Source of the DNA: Rhabdophis nuchalis
Taxonomy: Eukaryota; Chordata; Lepidosauria; Squamata; Natricidae
NCBI GenBank assembly: GCA_039707465.1
Contig: CM077651.1
Coordinates: 26,075,019 to 26,139,018 of the forward strand
DNA length: 64,000 nt
Direction of reading: 5' to 3'
In this document: positions 48,504 to 61,900 of the stretch, one piece after another
Numbering within the stretch: the first letter of the stretch is position 1
Layout: each line of letters opens with the position of its first letter
The notes under the pieces: generated by a model
Database searches by the model: none
What the model was told of the DNA's origin: nothing
What the model saw: the letters and a program-made list of their open reading frames with translations, nothing else
Program-made: the position numbers and the translations under genes

Positions 48504-51500
48504 CTACAGAAGAAAAGAGATAAACATTGATCAATGAAGCGTGAACATGTGCACACTCCCCACATGCCCTAAAATTCATTTTTTGATCAACTCTGTGTGG
48601 CTCATTAGGTAAAAAGAACCAAATAACAATACACAATAGATAGGTAACATGGAAATGACATTTTCTGTTAATTTCCCCCCAAAAGTTTACGATATCCCAT
48701 CTTTGTTTTAAATGTGATCCAAAACAGATTTAACAATTTTATATAACGGATGAGAGAAATAATAAAACCTCTCTAATATAATCAATAGTGTTATTCTTTC
48801 TTTTTTACAAAATTCATCATCTTGGAAAAAGTGTAAGGTGCTTTTAATATACAAGAATGAAAAGAAGCTCTTAAAATGACATGTTTTTAACAGAATAGCA
48901 ATAGTACTTAGACTTATATACTGCTCCATAGTGCTTTACAACATTCCCTGAGCAGTTTACAAGATGTCAGCATATTGCTCCCAACAATCTGGGTCTTGAT
49001 ATTTTTTTAAAATGATGTACCATTGATTATATGATACCGGAAAAATTACCTAAAATATATAAAAATATAAATCTATGCTGGAAATGAGGAAGCCAACATG
49101 CAAACCAACAACAGCTTGGTTGGAACCTCTGGAACAGCTTGCCTCCAGCAGTTGTGAATGCCCCAACCCTGGAAGTCTTTAAAAAGATGTTAGACAGCCA
49201 TTTGTCTGAAATGGTATAAGGTTCCTGCCCATGCAGGGGGTTGGACTAGAAGACCTACAAGGTCCCTTCCAACTCTGCTATTGTATTGTAACAAGGGTCA
49301 TTTTACTATGATTGATGAAACTGTATTAAAAATAGAAAATTTTGGGTTCAAATTAATGATAAAATAATTTAAAACATTGCCAGGGCTAATGAGTAAACAA
49401 CTCTCCACATAACACTAAGTGAGATGACCAAAACTGATTTTCCCATCTCTTTCTCTTCCTTATTCCTAAATTGTTGAGGGTTTTTTTTGCCTTTAGTCAA
49501 ATCTGAAGCTCTCAAGTTTATATTATATGTTGATTGGAACACAAAAGCACTGAATCTGCTATTTGAAATAAAATTTGAAAATTGCCTATATCTATAGTCC
49601 CCATCAACTGATTGAGGAGTGTGGAAATGAAGGTACAATTATATCAAACAATACAATAATCTGCCTTATCAATATATTAATGCAATATATTAATTTGCAT
49701 TTACCTGTACTTGTCGAACTACATTTGCCAGTCGTTTGGTACATGGATCTCCTTGCTTGATTGCTTCACTAATTTCACCGTCCGCAATTATACCAAATAT
49801 TTTGGGCAGATTACTGTTGTTAGGTCCCAGGACAATGGGATTATTACTGTTCAGAATACAAGCAAATGTTTAATATTAATGCAACTGAGAATAACCATCA
49901 GCAGTAACAAAAAGTTTAAGCTCACCTAACCTTCCAACCATATATCTGGGATAAAAGCCCGATCTTAAGGGAAACGTACATCTGATTATTATCAGCATAT
50001 TGATAATAATTCACCCTGTGCTGTTGAATCAGTGGTTTTGTATGCATGTTAGATAAGAGTGTAGTAGAGAGTAGAGAGTCCTGATGCAGCCAGCAAAGAA
50101 ATGAGTTTGGGGTCAATCTCTGCCTTCTATCAACACTGACTGGAACGGACCATGAAGAAAGGAGAGGAACGAGCAAAAGATTGTGAGCAAGGATAGACAC
50201 ACTACTCCTTGCTCCTCCCACGAGAAGTCATCCAAAAACTGATCAATACTGTTCTTTTTCTCTCTCTCATTAGAATGATAAAAAGTTGAAAAAGGCCATT
50301 CCAATGTAAACCAAACAGTAAGAAATGCACTAAATACTCAATAAACTTTGGACAGTTTCGTTGTTTTGATCTAATAATAAATTTCTTATGTTAAAAGTGT
50401 TTTATCAATTGACTGAGGCCCTGTGTCTATGAAAGCGTGCATTAAAGCAGCTTTATTGAAACAAATATAGTAATAAGAATTAAAATAAGTTCATTAGATT
50501 CTTGTTTCTAAAACATATAAGGATAATTTAATTGTTGTATTTGCTAAACAATAATTTCATTCATTAAAATGAAACCAATAATCCTATCCAGGAGATACGG
50601 ATGTATTATTTTGTCCATTAATCAATGGTGTAAATCAGGGAGAACTGAATTTCTCCAAGGGCCAGATCATCATTGTAGTTCTCCTCCACAGGCCGGGGGA
50701 TGGGGCTGGGCAGGGGGGGAGAGAGACTGGACAGACGCATCCTACAGCACCTGCTGGCCAAAACAGCACGGTCTGCTTTGTTTTCGCCCTCCATGGCTTC
50801 TTGCAGCACTCTGCCAGCCAAAAAAGGGCAGCACAGGGGGCACATGTGACCCATTTTGGCTGGCAGGGGCACTGCGGGCTGGTACTTTGATATTTCTAGG
50901 ACGGCCCCATGGGTCAGATTTAAGCAGCTCACAGGCCAAATCCAGCGGGCCTTGAGTTTGACACCCTGGGTGTAAATCAATCTGTGGTCTGCGCACCCGG
51001 GGGGGGAGTTGTTGCAAAGTCATCACAAGGGGGCTGTGAAGGCTTGAAGAAATATTATTTAAATCTTGAGTCAAGTCTTGGTGGTCCATGGCCATGAAAG
51101 GTATTTAAAGGGGGGAGGTGGGCTTGGTGAAGAAAAGGTTGAGAACCACTAGTGTAAATTATTTTTCCAAAAAGGAAAAAAAAGCTTTAAAATTCCCAAC
51201 ATTCAAATATGCCATCAAATTAAACGAATAGTTATGTCTATGTGTGTATTTTCTTCTTACCTCTCTATTAAGTCACACAAGTAATTGAATGTATGGACAG
51301 CTTCCTCTTTGTCTTCATGAAGAGGAAGCCATGATAACCAATGAGGCAAAACTTCTTCAACATTTATACAGTCAGGTTTGAACTTCATGATTTTCCCCAC
51401 TGCTGAAATGCAGTTTTCTGTTGCGTTGACATTTTCTTTGGCTTTGGCCTCTGCTGACTGAATTACTTGTACCAGTAACGGAAGCGCCTCTGATAAGGTG

Positions 51501-52954
51501 AAATTTGAAAAAAAACACACCAACATCTTGAGTAATAATACTTTAATACCACCATTTGAACATAGCATTTTAAAGCACTCTGACTACTTGGGCTTGCAAG
51601 AGAATACTGGGAAATAAAGTGCTCCTTTCCAGCCAGAATATGGCTTCTAATCATGGTACTGCACAACATAATTAAAAGATAGTCACATAGATTCTTCTCA
51701 ACAACCTTTTAAAAAAGTGAAAAAGGAGCAGTCAGGGATACGGTCAATAAATGAGGACAATATTAAGCAAGGATCTCATGACTGCGATTTTATACCTGCT
51801 GCTGGCTTCCCCATAAACTTTGCTTGTGGAAATCACCAGGGGATTTTGGAAATTATGTTTATATGACCATGGCTCACTTCAATGGCCAGGACTCTCCAAA
51901 AACCTTTCATAAGTTCCACTCGTTCGACACCACTGCCAGTTGTTGAACAAGTGGTTGTAACCCGTATACAGATGTCACTTTTTCCATTTAGCAGTGCTCA
52001 TCACTGACTGAATTACAGACATTCCAGCAAATATGTTTGAGGTTAGAAACATCCTATGTGCCTGTTACACAGTGCCCAAGGCACATAAACTTTAAACAGT
52101 TAAGAGACAGATTCTATATCCAGGTATCTATGCCTGAATATAGACAATGAATCTTAAGCATGAAGCAATAGCTCATTTTACTGGTTGTTTTATATGCTAA
52201 ACATGATAAAGCACCACTTTTTAAAGAAATACATTTCTCAATGCTGCTTTTATTGAGATCATGCTGAGAAATACCTTTCATTAAAAGTACATACCTGTGC
52301 AGAAAGGCCGATAGTTGTCCCCACCAAACTGTGCCATAACTCCAATACCATATGCAGCTGCTTGCCTAACTTCTGGACTGTTATCACACACAGACTGTAG
52401 CATAGGTCTCAAGAAGTATTCTGCGTATTTGAATGAGGATGGACTGCAGTGTTCTATGATATCATCAAAAATGCACAAACCCCACTGCCTGTCAGGCCAT
52501 GGCCTATGTGGACACTATGAAGAGAAAACAAAGAAATAAATATCCAGCTTTTTGTTTATTCAAAATGTAACTTTACCATCCTACCTCACCCTATATCAGT
52601 GGTGTCCAAACTTTTTTCAAAGAGGGCCAGATTGGATGAAGTGAACATGGTGGAGGGCCGAACATTTTTCCGAACATTCTTTGAACCATTACAATTAAAT
52701 GCAAATAAATTATTTTATGCCAAGTTAATTGCAAATGACATACTTTTCATTTCATAACATTAAGATCAACTGACAGTTGAGTTTTCACAATGTATTGAAA
52801 ATAAATTTTAAAAAAACTTACCTACCTCTTTCTTTTTCTTCCTCTCTCTCTCTCTCCATTTCTCTCGCTTTCTCTCTCTCTCTTTTTCTCTTTCTTTCTG
52901 TCTCCCTTTCTCTCTCACTCTCTCTCTTTCTCTCTCTTTCTTCCTCTCTCTCCA

Positions 52955-52989
<35 letters not shown>

Positions 52990-55900
52990 CTCTTTCTCTT
53001 TCTTTCTTTCTCTCTTTCTCTCTGTCACTCTGTGTGTGTGTCTGTCTGTCTGTCTGTCTCTCACTCACTTAATCAGTCTCTATCTTTCTCTCCCTCCCTC
53101 TCTCTGTCTCTCCGTCTCTGTGTGTGTCACTCTGATTCTCTCCCTCCCTCCCTCTCTTTGTATGTCTGTCTCTCCCTCTTTCCCCGTCTGTCTCCGATTC
53201 AATCCCTCCCGGTGTCATTCTCTATCTGTGTCTCTCTCCGTCCCTCTCCCTCCGTCCACCTCCCTCCCTGGGCGGGAGGTGGACGGAGGTTACGGACGCC
53301 TCCTCCCGCAGCGGGCGAGGGAGCAGGCGGGGTGAGCACCCAAGGCTACCGTCATCTTAAGCACCACTGAGGCTGTCGCCCGGCAGGGGCGTCAGGCAGG
53401 GAAGCCAGTCGCGTCTCCATCGTGGCTCCCTCCGGCAGGCACCACGGCTTACATCCCTGCCTGACGACCTTGTGCGGCGGGAGCTGCACGTTCTGGGGCT
53501 GCGAAGCTGGGAGGGAGGTGAACGCGCGGCCCCAGAACGTAAGCCGTGGTGCCCGCCGGAGGGAGCCGCGATGGAGACGCAGGCAGGGAAGCCGGTCGCG
53601 GCTCCATCGCGGCTCCCTCCGGCAGGCACCAAGCGGACGTTCTGGGGCCGCGCGTTCACCTCCCTCCCAGCTTCGCAGCCCCAGAACGTGCAGTGATGGA
53701 GGCGCAACCGGCTTCCCTGCCTGACACCCCTGCCGGGCGACAGCCTCGGTGGTGCTTAAGATGACGGTAGCTTTGGGTGCTCACCCCGCCTGCTCCCTCG
53801 CCCGCTGCGGGAGGAGGCGTCCGTAACCTCCGTCCACCTCCCTCCCAGCCACACAGCCCCAGAGACAGAGGGAGGAAGGGAGGGCCACATTTATACAGAG
53901 CAGGGAGGGCTGTTGGAGGGCCGTATTAAACCGACCCCCGGGCCGCAAATGGCCCGCGGGCCGGACTTTGGACATGCCTGCCCTATATGAACAGTAGAGT
54001 CCCTGCTGCTTGAAATGTCTTTCATAGCTTTGAATATTCTCAAGTACTCGTGACGTCCCGCCTAGACTATTGCAACGCTCTCTACATGGGGCTCCCCTTG
54101 AGGTGCATCCGGAGGCTCCAGATAGTGCAGAATGCGGCCGCGTGGGGGATTCTGGGAGCTTCTCAATGCTCCCACGTAACACCTCTCCTGCGCGAGCTGC
54201 ACTGGCTACCGGTTGCGCTTCAAGGTGCTTGTCACCATCTTTAAATCGCTCCATGGCTCGGGGCCTAGTTACTTGTGGGACCGTCTCCTGCCACATACCT
54301 CCCATCGACCGATTCGCTCCCATAGGGAGGGCCTCCTCAGGGCGCCAACCGCCGGTCAATGCCGGCTAGCGGTACCCAGGGGTAGGGCCTTCTCTGTGGC
54401 AGGGCCGACCTTCTGGAACGACCTACCCCCCGAACTTCGTACCATCACGGACCTTCCCCTCTTTCGCCGCTCACTCAAGACATACTTTTTCCAGCAAGCT
54501 GGTCTAGCTTAGAGTTTAGACCTCAGGTGCGATACAGCTCTAGCCAATGGGTAAATGGATGGTGGGTTTTTATTAATGGGAATTTTTAGCACAGGTTTCT
54601 TAATTTAATTATTTTTAATTATTGTTATAGTATTTGCTGTTATTTATTGTGATTTTTAATTCCCCTGTGCACCGCTCTGAGTCCATCTCGATGGAGATAG
54701 GCGCGGTATACAAATTGAAATAAATTGAAATTGAAATTGTGATACGTCAGAGTATAGCCATTTTTGCAGCTTTTTTGCTTATTCAGCTGTACATTTTGCT
54801 GAATACAGCACACATACAAACTTTTCCTAAGTGATTTATTGCTAAATTGAAAAGAACCCACTACAATAAATATGTTAAAACATATTTACAAAACAAAACG
54901 TGACTTTTCTGCCCTTTTTAATATCATCCTATAGGGTTTTTAAATCATTATGGATGAACATATTCTTCTAAAGTCAATATGGGAAATCATTCCAGACCAA
55001 AGGAAATGCTAGGGATGGATAAAGCCTACTGATCCAGTAAATAATAGTTCATAATATTTCAGAATGTTCCATTTCTCCAGGTTGATCTAAGTTTGGGTAA
55101 GGGATGAGATGTTTCCTCAAGTTAGTCCCGAACCTGAAGTTCATAGGGTTCTGGATATGTATTGTCCAAAAGACCATGAAATGCTTCCATTACAAAAGAG
55201 TACATACTATACCAGAGGTGGGCAAACTTTGCAACTTTAAGTCTGAAGGACTTCAGCTCCCAGACTTCTCCAGCCAGCTCCCAATTCTGGGAGCTGAAGT
55301 CCTTCAGAATTAAAGTTGCAAAGTTTGCCCACCCCTGTACTATACACTGCTGCATTTTCTCTTTCAGATTAGGTAGTGTTATGTGAAGCACATAATTATT
55401 ATTTCCTTTGTAGAAGAAAAAAATGACAGTACTCTTTGTAGGATGGACGCAGTTTTCATATACATATTAAGCAAGTCACACAGCCATGCCATACATAAAT
55501 TATTTCTGGTCCAACAAGAGCTGTACCTATATCTTTTTTACCAACATTCTCACAAGCATTTATTATTTTATTTTTATCATTCTTTCTTGGATTACAGAAT
55601 TTATGGCAAGCAGCCTTCAATATATAACTTTCATCCTCATACAAATCTCTGAAGTATTCTTATCAGCATTATGTCACTTCAGTTTCATCTCAAATAATTT
55701 CATTAAAGTTAGTTTAAATCCCATTCATTCTGCCTCTTACTTTTTTTTCAATTTATGTATTATACAACCTCTTTTATCTTCACTTTTGCAGTAATCGTTT
55801 TATTTCATGCATTTACAGCTTCTTTCACTTTATAATTCTCTTAAGTACTATATTCATCTTCTTTTAATGACCCCATAATCCCTTGTGAGGTGGAGCCTGA

Positions 55901-58900
55901 GCAATTGTGTTTACTGGCTGGATGCTAGTCTCATTGTCCCCAGAAAAATATGAGCCTCTACCTAGAATCGAACTCCCTGCCTGCTGATTGTGAAGCGAGA
56001 GCTCCACCTCTAGGCCACCGCACCTTTCCTAAGTCTTGTATTCTTTTCATAATTCTTCTAAGCATCAATCCACACAATTGTGTAGCACTTTATAACGTGT
56101 GTTTTTCTCTTTTCCATGCAGTTTCCAAATCATCTTTCCTTATGTCTACTTTACATTTATTTGTTCAGGAGATTAATCTACCCTCTAAATGTTTTTTTTT
56201 TTCATACAGGAGACTCTTTTTCTTTTGGAAAACTGTCAGATCACCCTTAAAGTGGCCTGATCCAGAGAAGAAATGGAACATCCCAAAGTTGTCTGGGATG
56301 CAAAGCAACATAAACAAAAGTTAAGGATCATTCCCGACTTGACTTCCGGCTTCTGATGCGTTTTCGGGCGCGTCTGCCGCTTGCTACTCTGATGAGCCCC
56401 CCCCCCCGCCAGGGGCACAGGGGGGTTAGGTTAACCCCTTGCCGTATGGGCGGCTGCGGGACGCCCTCGTCCCGACGGCGGTTGGCGGGGCGCCTTTTCC
56501 CGCTTCGCTCCAGGAATCGGAGGGCTGAAAGTGGGGGGGGGGGGAAACTCCTCTCGCCAACTCTAGTTGGGAAAGACAGAAAATAAAAAAGACGGTGGAA
56601 ATATTGGGGACCGAGGAGCACACCGAGTCTCCTGATAAGCAAGATTGGGCAAATGTAAACTGTGAGTTTTGTCTCTTACATTCTATCACTTTGAAGAAAG
56701 AAAAATAGAGGGGGGAGTTTTAACCCCCCCTTGTAAAAGGCGGCAACAGAAAATGCTCTCTAGTAGAGAAAAAGGATTAAAATGCCAACCCAAATAAAAT
56801 AGCAGATAAAGGAAAAAAAAATTCACTCCTGGAGTTACAGTTGCAACATTGTAGCCAGGTCTCTTTGCAACAAAAAGGACTTTCACTCTCACTTCTCTAA
56901 CTGTGGTGAAGCGGGAAAATGGCTTCTCTTTGTTTCCGATTGGAAAACTTTCTCCTGAACACCGGAGCATTTCTCTTGAGTTTTAAGATTACAGGACAAT
57001 AAATTTAAAGTGGAAGTCCCTCGCAAGAAACCCTCGGTGCCTCTCCCAATACGTGGACTCTTCATTTTTTCTTTTTCTCTTGGTTTGGACATTAAAACAA
57101 CCCTGGACTTTGATGGAATTTTAATTTGACTTTTCCCCCTTCCGGATATCTCGGACTTTTCTGACTGTTTGCTTCTCTGGTGCCATCTTTTGCTGTAAGA
57201 ACTTAAATTTATAACAATGGCTTCAAGAAAGCCGCCATCTGGAAAGTCCCTTTCGGCTCCAGCCTCAACCCGATCCAGCCCAAGTTTACAACAAGGTAAA
57301 ATTACTACAATGCTACAGAAGGAGACAACTGGAGAAGGAGAACAAGAACCAATTACAAGTGAGATGCTCCAGAGCATTATGAAAGAAGTGCAGGAAATCC
57401 GAAAGGACATATTAAATTTAAGAATAGAACTATTGGAGACACAAAGAAGCACAACGGACAATAAACAAAAAATTGAAGCGCTAGAAGAAGGAACAGTTGA
57501 GATTAAAGAAGAGTTGAAGGAAATACGGAAGGAAAATACGGAAATACAAAAGGAAAACACAGAAATTATTGGGCATATGTCTAAATTTGAGTTGGAAAGA
57601 ATGTCTTTTTTCCTTAGGTTCCAGAACGTCCCGGAGACGGAGCAAGAAGATTTAAAAGATTTAATGAGCACAATCCTAGCGGATTATACTAAAAGAAACA
57701 AAGACCAGATCTGGAGGGATATGGACCTAGTCTATAGAATTAATTCAGCATATGCTAGAATAAATAACGTACCAAGAGAAGTACATATTAAGTTTTTAAG
57801 AAGGTCCACAAGGGATGAGATACTGAGGGCCCAGTGGGGTGGCCCTCTGAAATATCAAGACAATGAGATTACCATTCTGAAACAAATCCCCCCAAAAATT
57901 AGAGAGATAAGAAGGAAGTATTCCTTTTTATCTAAAAAATTGTTTCTGGTTCAAATGGCTAATGCCTGAAGGAATGTTGGTTTTCTGGAAAGGGGGCAGA
58001 GTTAGAGTTAAAACGGTAGAAGAGGCTGAGGCCTTTCTTAAGAAACATTCTCCACTCCTGGAAGACGAAGAAGAGGGAACGGGAGGGGCCATGGCCCCGC
58101 CCACTAGCGGGAAAGAGAAAGAAGAAACAATAGCAAAGAGATTCAGATCCCAGAAATGAATAGATATTGAAAATATTACTGTAACCTGTGAACAGGGATG
58201 GCAGAGAAAACAAATGATTGAATGTATGCATGTTAAAATATGATATATATATATATCTTTTGCCAATTATTTTCTTTTCTTAATTTTGAATTTTTATGAA
58301 GTATCGGAGGTGACCAACATCCTCTACATGGAAGCCATTAAAATGTTTATATATTACCCTATTTTACCCCTTTTCCCCCAAATACTGTAAAACCCAATAA
58401 AATTGCTTAAAAAAAAAGAGTTAAGGATCATTCCCATGCATTCTCTCTCTCTCTTCTCTTATTAGTCTTAAAGTGACACTTTAAAGCTCAATACAGGTTA
58501 CTTACAATTAAGTTGACAATTTGTGGCAACAGTTGTTCAAACCATGGTAACACGTTTGCTTTGTAGCTACTGAATATTGAGTGCAAAATATCTGAAACTT
58601 TTGTCAAAATGTAGACATCACTGTCATGCTGATAAAGAGAGAAAAAAAGTAGAATTTGATCAGATATGACTAACAGGGAAACCTTCATGTATTTGAATAA
58701 TTGTAACTCTCTTAAATGTTATACATTTCACAAGCTTTGTGTTTAAAACAATTTGTGTGTTTCTTAAGAGGAAGAATTGACAAATGTGCAGTCTGAATAA
58801 GGACATTTGTGGGCTCAAAATACAAAAGTTCTAATACTGCCGTCAGCAAGGATTTAGTGACTTATGGAAAACCTCAAAAAAAAATATTGAATTAGCTTGG

Positions 58901-61900
58901 CAGAAAGTTGAATGTTAAATTGTACTCCAGTTGCCAGTTGTGGTTGTTGGATTAACTGGTCCATGGGATAAAAATTCAAAGAATAAGCATGGTTCTAAAA
59001 TTACTCATTATTTCTACTGATTATCCCAACACAATGTTTGAGAATGAGAAATTCCTCATTGCCGGCACTATATTCATCGTTCTAATATAAATTTATTTCA
59101 TGACTTGTTTGGAAAGCAAGATTTCAGCAGCAAGTAAAGTGCTACTAGGATTAGCTACGGTTTTATTGGGTGTTAAGGCAGTATGGTGGTGATAATGGAA
59201 ATTGAACTTTTTTCTGCCAACATTTTTTAACTGATTTGCCCAATTAGGCCATATATTTTATGTTCCGCTTTTTCTGCACGCAAATTATTTTTTAGGTATA
59301 AATATGAAAATTGTGTGCAGGTCAAAGCAAATGTGAATAATCTGATATTCCAGATACTGTTATGACTTCTGTCACCATATTGGACCTAATAACATGAGAA
59401 TTTTTTAAAACTATTGTATACTGTATATTGTATTTAACCTGGACAATCCTTTCCTTTATTTGCTGAACAGCTGATATTGCCGCCCTGGGAGAAGGTGCGG
59501 GTTATAAATTTGATAAAAATAAAATAAATAAAATTGCTGATGTATGCACTGTTTCTGACCACACGAAGAAATTTTCGTAGAGATACAATACATGAGCAAA
59601 GCTTTCGAAAGTTGTGTTTCCTTTTCAAATTCTCAAGTTTGTAACATGAAATTATACATTTCAACAATTATACCTTCAAACAAGGAACAAATAATAAGAG
59701 CCTTACTTCATCTTGCAAGGACTCTTCAACTTGTTCATCGTAGTCTTCATCTTGCCTTTTCACTAATTAAAAAATAAATTCATAATGTATTAGCATGGCT
59801 TATTTTCATAAACATTCCAGCTTTCTGTAAGAAAGGTATACAAAAGGAACACCGGGGAATTATGTGGTATCCATCCTAGCTAACATGGATAAATTATCAT
59901 CAAGCTATCAATGGTATTGTAGGACCTCCTCAACTTTTGAAACTAATTTGGTCAAAATATAGACAAGGAAGGTAATATATACATATAAAATCTGGAAATA
60001 AAAATGTCCCAAAAATTATTCTGAGTACTAAAATTGAAATGTGTTTCTCCACAGCCAATAACCTACTCATAATTTTTCTTTATTACAGTAATATAATAGG
60101 AAGGTGCCAGGGAGATTTTTAAAAGCATGTCACAATACCTTGTTCTACTGAACTATCACAGTGTTAAATCACTTTCTGCCTAGCAATAGTGTAAATAAGG
60201 AGGAACTTTCATTTACTCTTAATTTCTTTATAAAGTGTTGTGATAAGTTCATGCAGAACTTCAAAGCATATTTGGAAGAACTATTTTAACCTTAGGTGTG
60301 AGCTATCATTTTTCTTTTAAGTATTTACATTTTAAGTTCCCTAAAACATGGAATTTGGTAGGCTAAATATGTGTTTACATTTTGAAACTCTTGCTCTGAA
60401 ATGCATATTTAATTATTATCTAGCAACATTTAATTGATTTACCTTGTCTTAATTCTTGATTCTTAAAGTGCTCTTCTAATTTTCCTTTCAATATTCCTCC
60501 AAGTTCTTCAAAATGTTCATTGTTTAAGCAGCCATCTCCCATTACTTCAATACACTAAAGAAATAACATTAATTTGAAAACATATTTAACAATAACTATT
60601 GCCATGATTGTAATTTCTTGCATCTGGTCTGACTAAGTATTATAAAAAGGCAGCTTGATCTTGCAAGATTGAATTTTTTTTTTGTATAGCACATAGAACT
60701 TCTGCTACTGGGTAGGAAATAGCTTCCTTCTTGCATGTTGCAGCGAAACACATTTTGGATAATACAAGTACAGCGTTTTGATTGTAAGGAAATATTTGCC
60801 CCTCTTTGCACATAAAACTACTGATCACATTTGTGCGAAATAGAATTACAAGGACAGATCTAGTTCCTCCCATTGTTAAACACTTTTATCCACATGCAGA
60901 CATTCCAAGATAAAGACTATATTAAAGAAATAGACCAGAAACCTACAGTTAAATTCATAATTTTTCCTCCTTTCTTTACGTTATAAGGGGAGAAGATTAG
61001 AAATCTGCCTTTTTGATAAATGTATAAAGGAAGCCCTCCCCGACCCCCAAAATTTAGGAAATGAAATAGTTAAAAAAGTTTTCTTTATGTTAAGTTCAAT
61101 TAAACAGTGGACTGAATCATGTGATACTACAAAAGAAAAACAACAGAACCATTCTGGGAGTTGGAATATTAAAATTATCCATGTCTTTAATGAATATTTG
61201 AATAGGATAGAAAAAATTCAGTCAATAAACATAAGCTGAGTTATTCTGAATAATTATGTACATGCTACTTTATTTCTACTCAGTAAAGATCCTAGAAGAT
61301 CAGCTATTATTAACAGAAGCAAAATGCTACCCACATAAAATAAAAATTTACCTTGGCAAAAGAATGCATTATTTCTGATAGAACATCTGAATCAGGTTCT
61401 GTTCCTATAGCCTTGATAAGAGCATCACACATAAAATGCCACATCTGGGTGAGATAATCAGGGCCACGAACTCTTGCACATTCTAGAAGTAAAGGCATTG
61501 ATTCTGCAGCTGCCACACGAACACGTTAAATTCATTAAGGGAAATTATTTTATTTTTCTAGCAATGTAAAGATTATTTCAGAAAATGTGATCAATGTACC
61601 ATCCCACTTTTCTAGTTTAAAAGTCAAGGCACGAACACAGATCATATATCCCTTCCTCTTCCTTTTTTCCCCAACAACAACCTTGTGAGGTGGATTGGGC
61701 TGAGAAAAAGTGACTGGTCCAAAGTCACCCAGCTGGCTTTCATGCCTGAGGCACTAGAAGAACCCAGAGCCTCCTGGCTTTTTAGTATGATGCTTCAATC
61801 ACGGGACTACACTAGTAATAAATATTAAATAACAATTAAGGATGAAGCAGTATAACTATTACAATTTAATTTTGCTTAACTTACCCAGATTTAAATCAAG

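Larger units (their letters stand above)
52597..53980. mobile_element. 1.38-kb hAT-like element with perfect 8-bp TSD in an IPO5 intron
   Basis: The ends read CAGTGGTGTCCAAACTTTTT and GGCCGGACTTTGGACATGCCTG, imperfect inverted repeats of hAT type. Both sides carry CCCTATAT (52589-52596, 53981-53988). The inside has an AT-rich left part, a pyrimidine microsatellite (about 52830-53250) and a large GC-rich palindrome (about 53270-53850). No transposase frame is seen; the long frames are low-complexity or palindrome artefacts. Confidence 0.85.

Noticed and set aside
52777..53370. 197-codon Ser/Leu-rich frame and its Arg/Glu/Lys antisense frame
   Set aside because: Both are translations of a CT/GA microsatellite inside a hAT-like element.
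53357..53764. Several overlapping frames of 70-116 codons, similar on both strands
   Set aside because: Similarity between strands comes from the palindrome; no known domain.
56889..57671. 260-codon minus-strand frame
   Set aside because: It is antisense to L1 ORF1 and its leader; composition (Ser, Ile, Phe) is a shadow of the Glu/Lys-rich sense frame.
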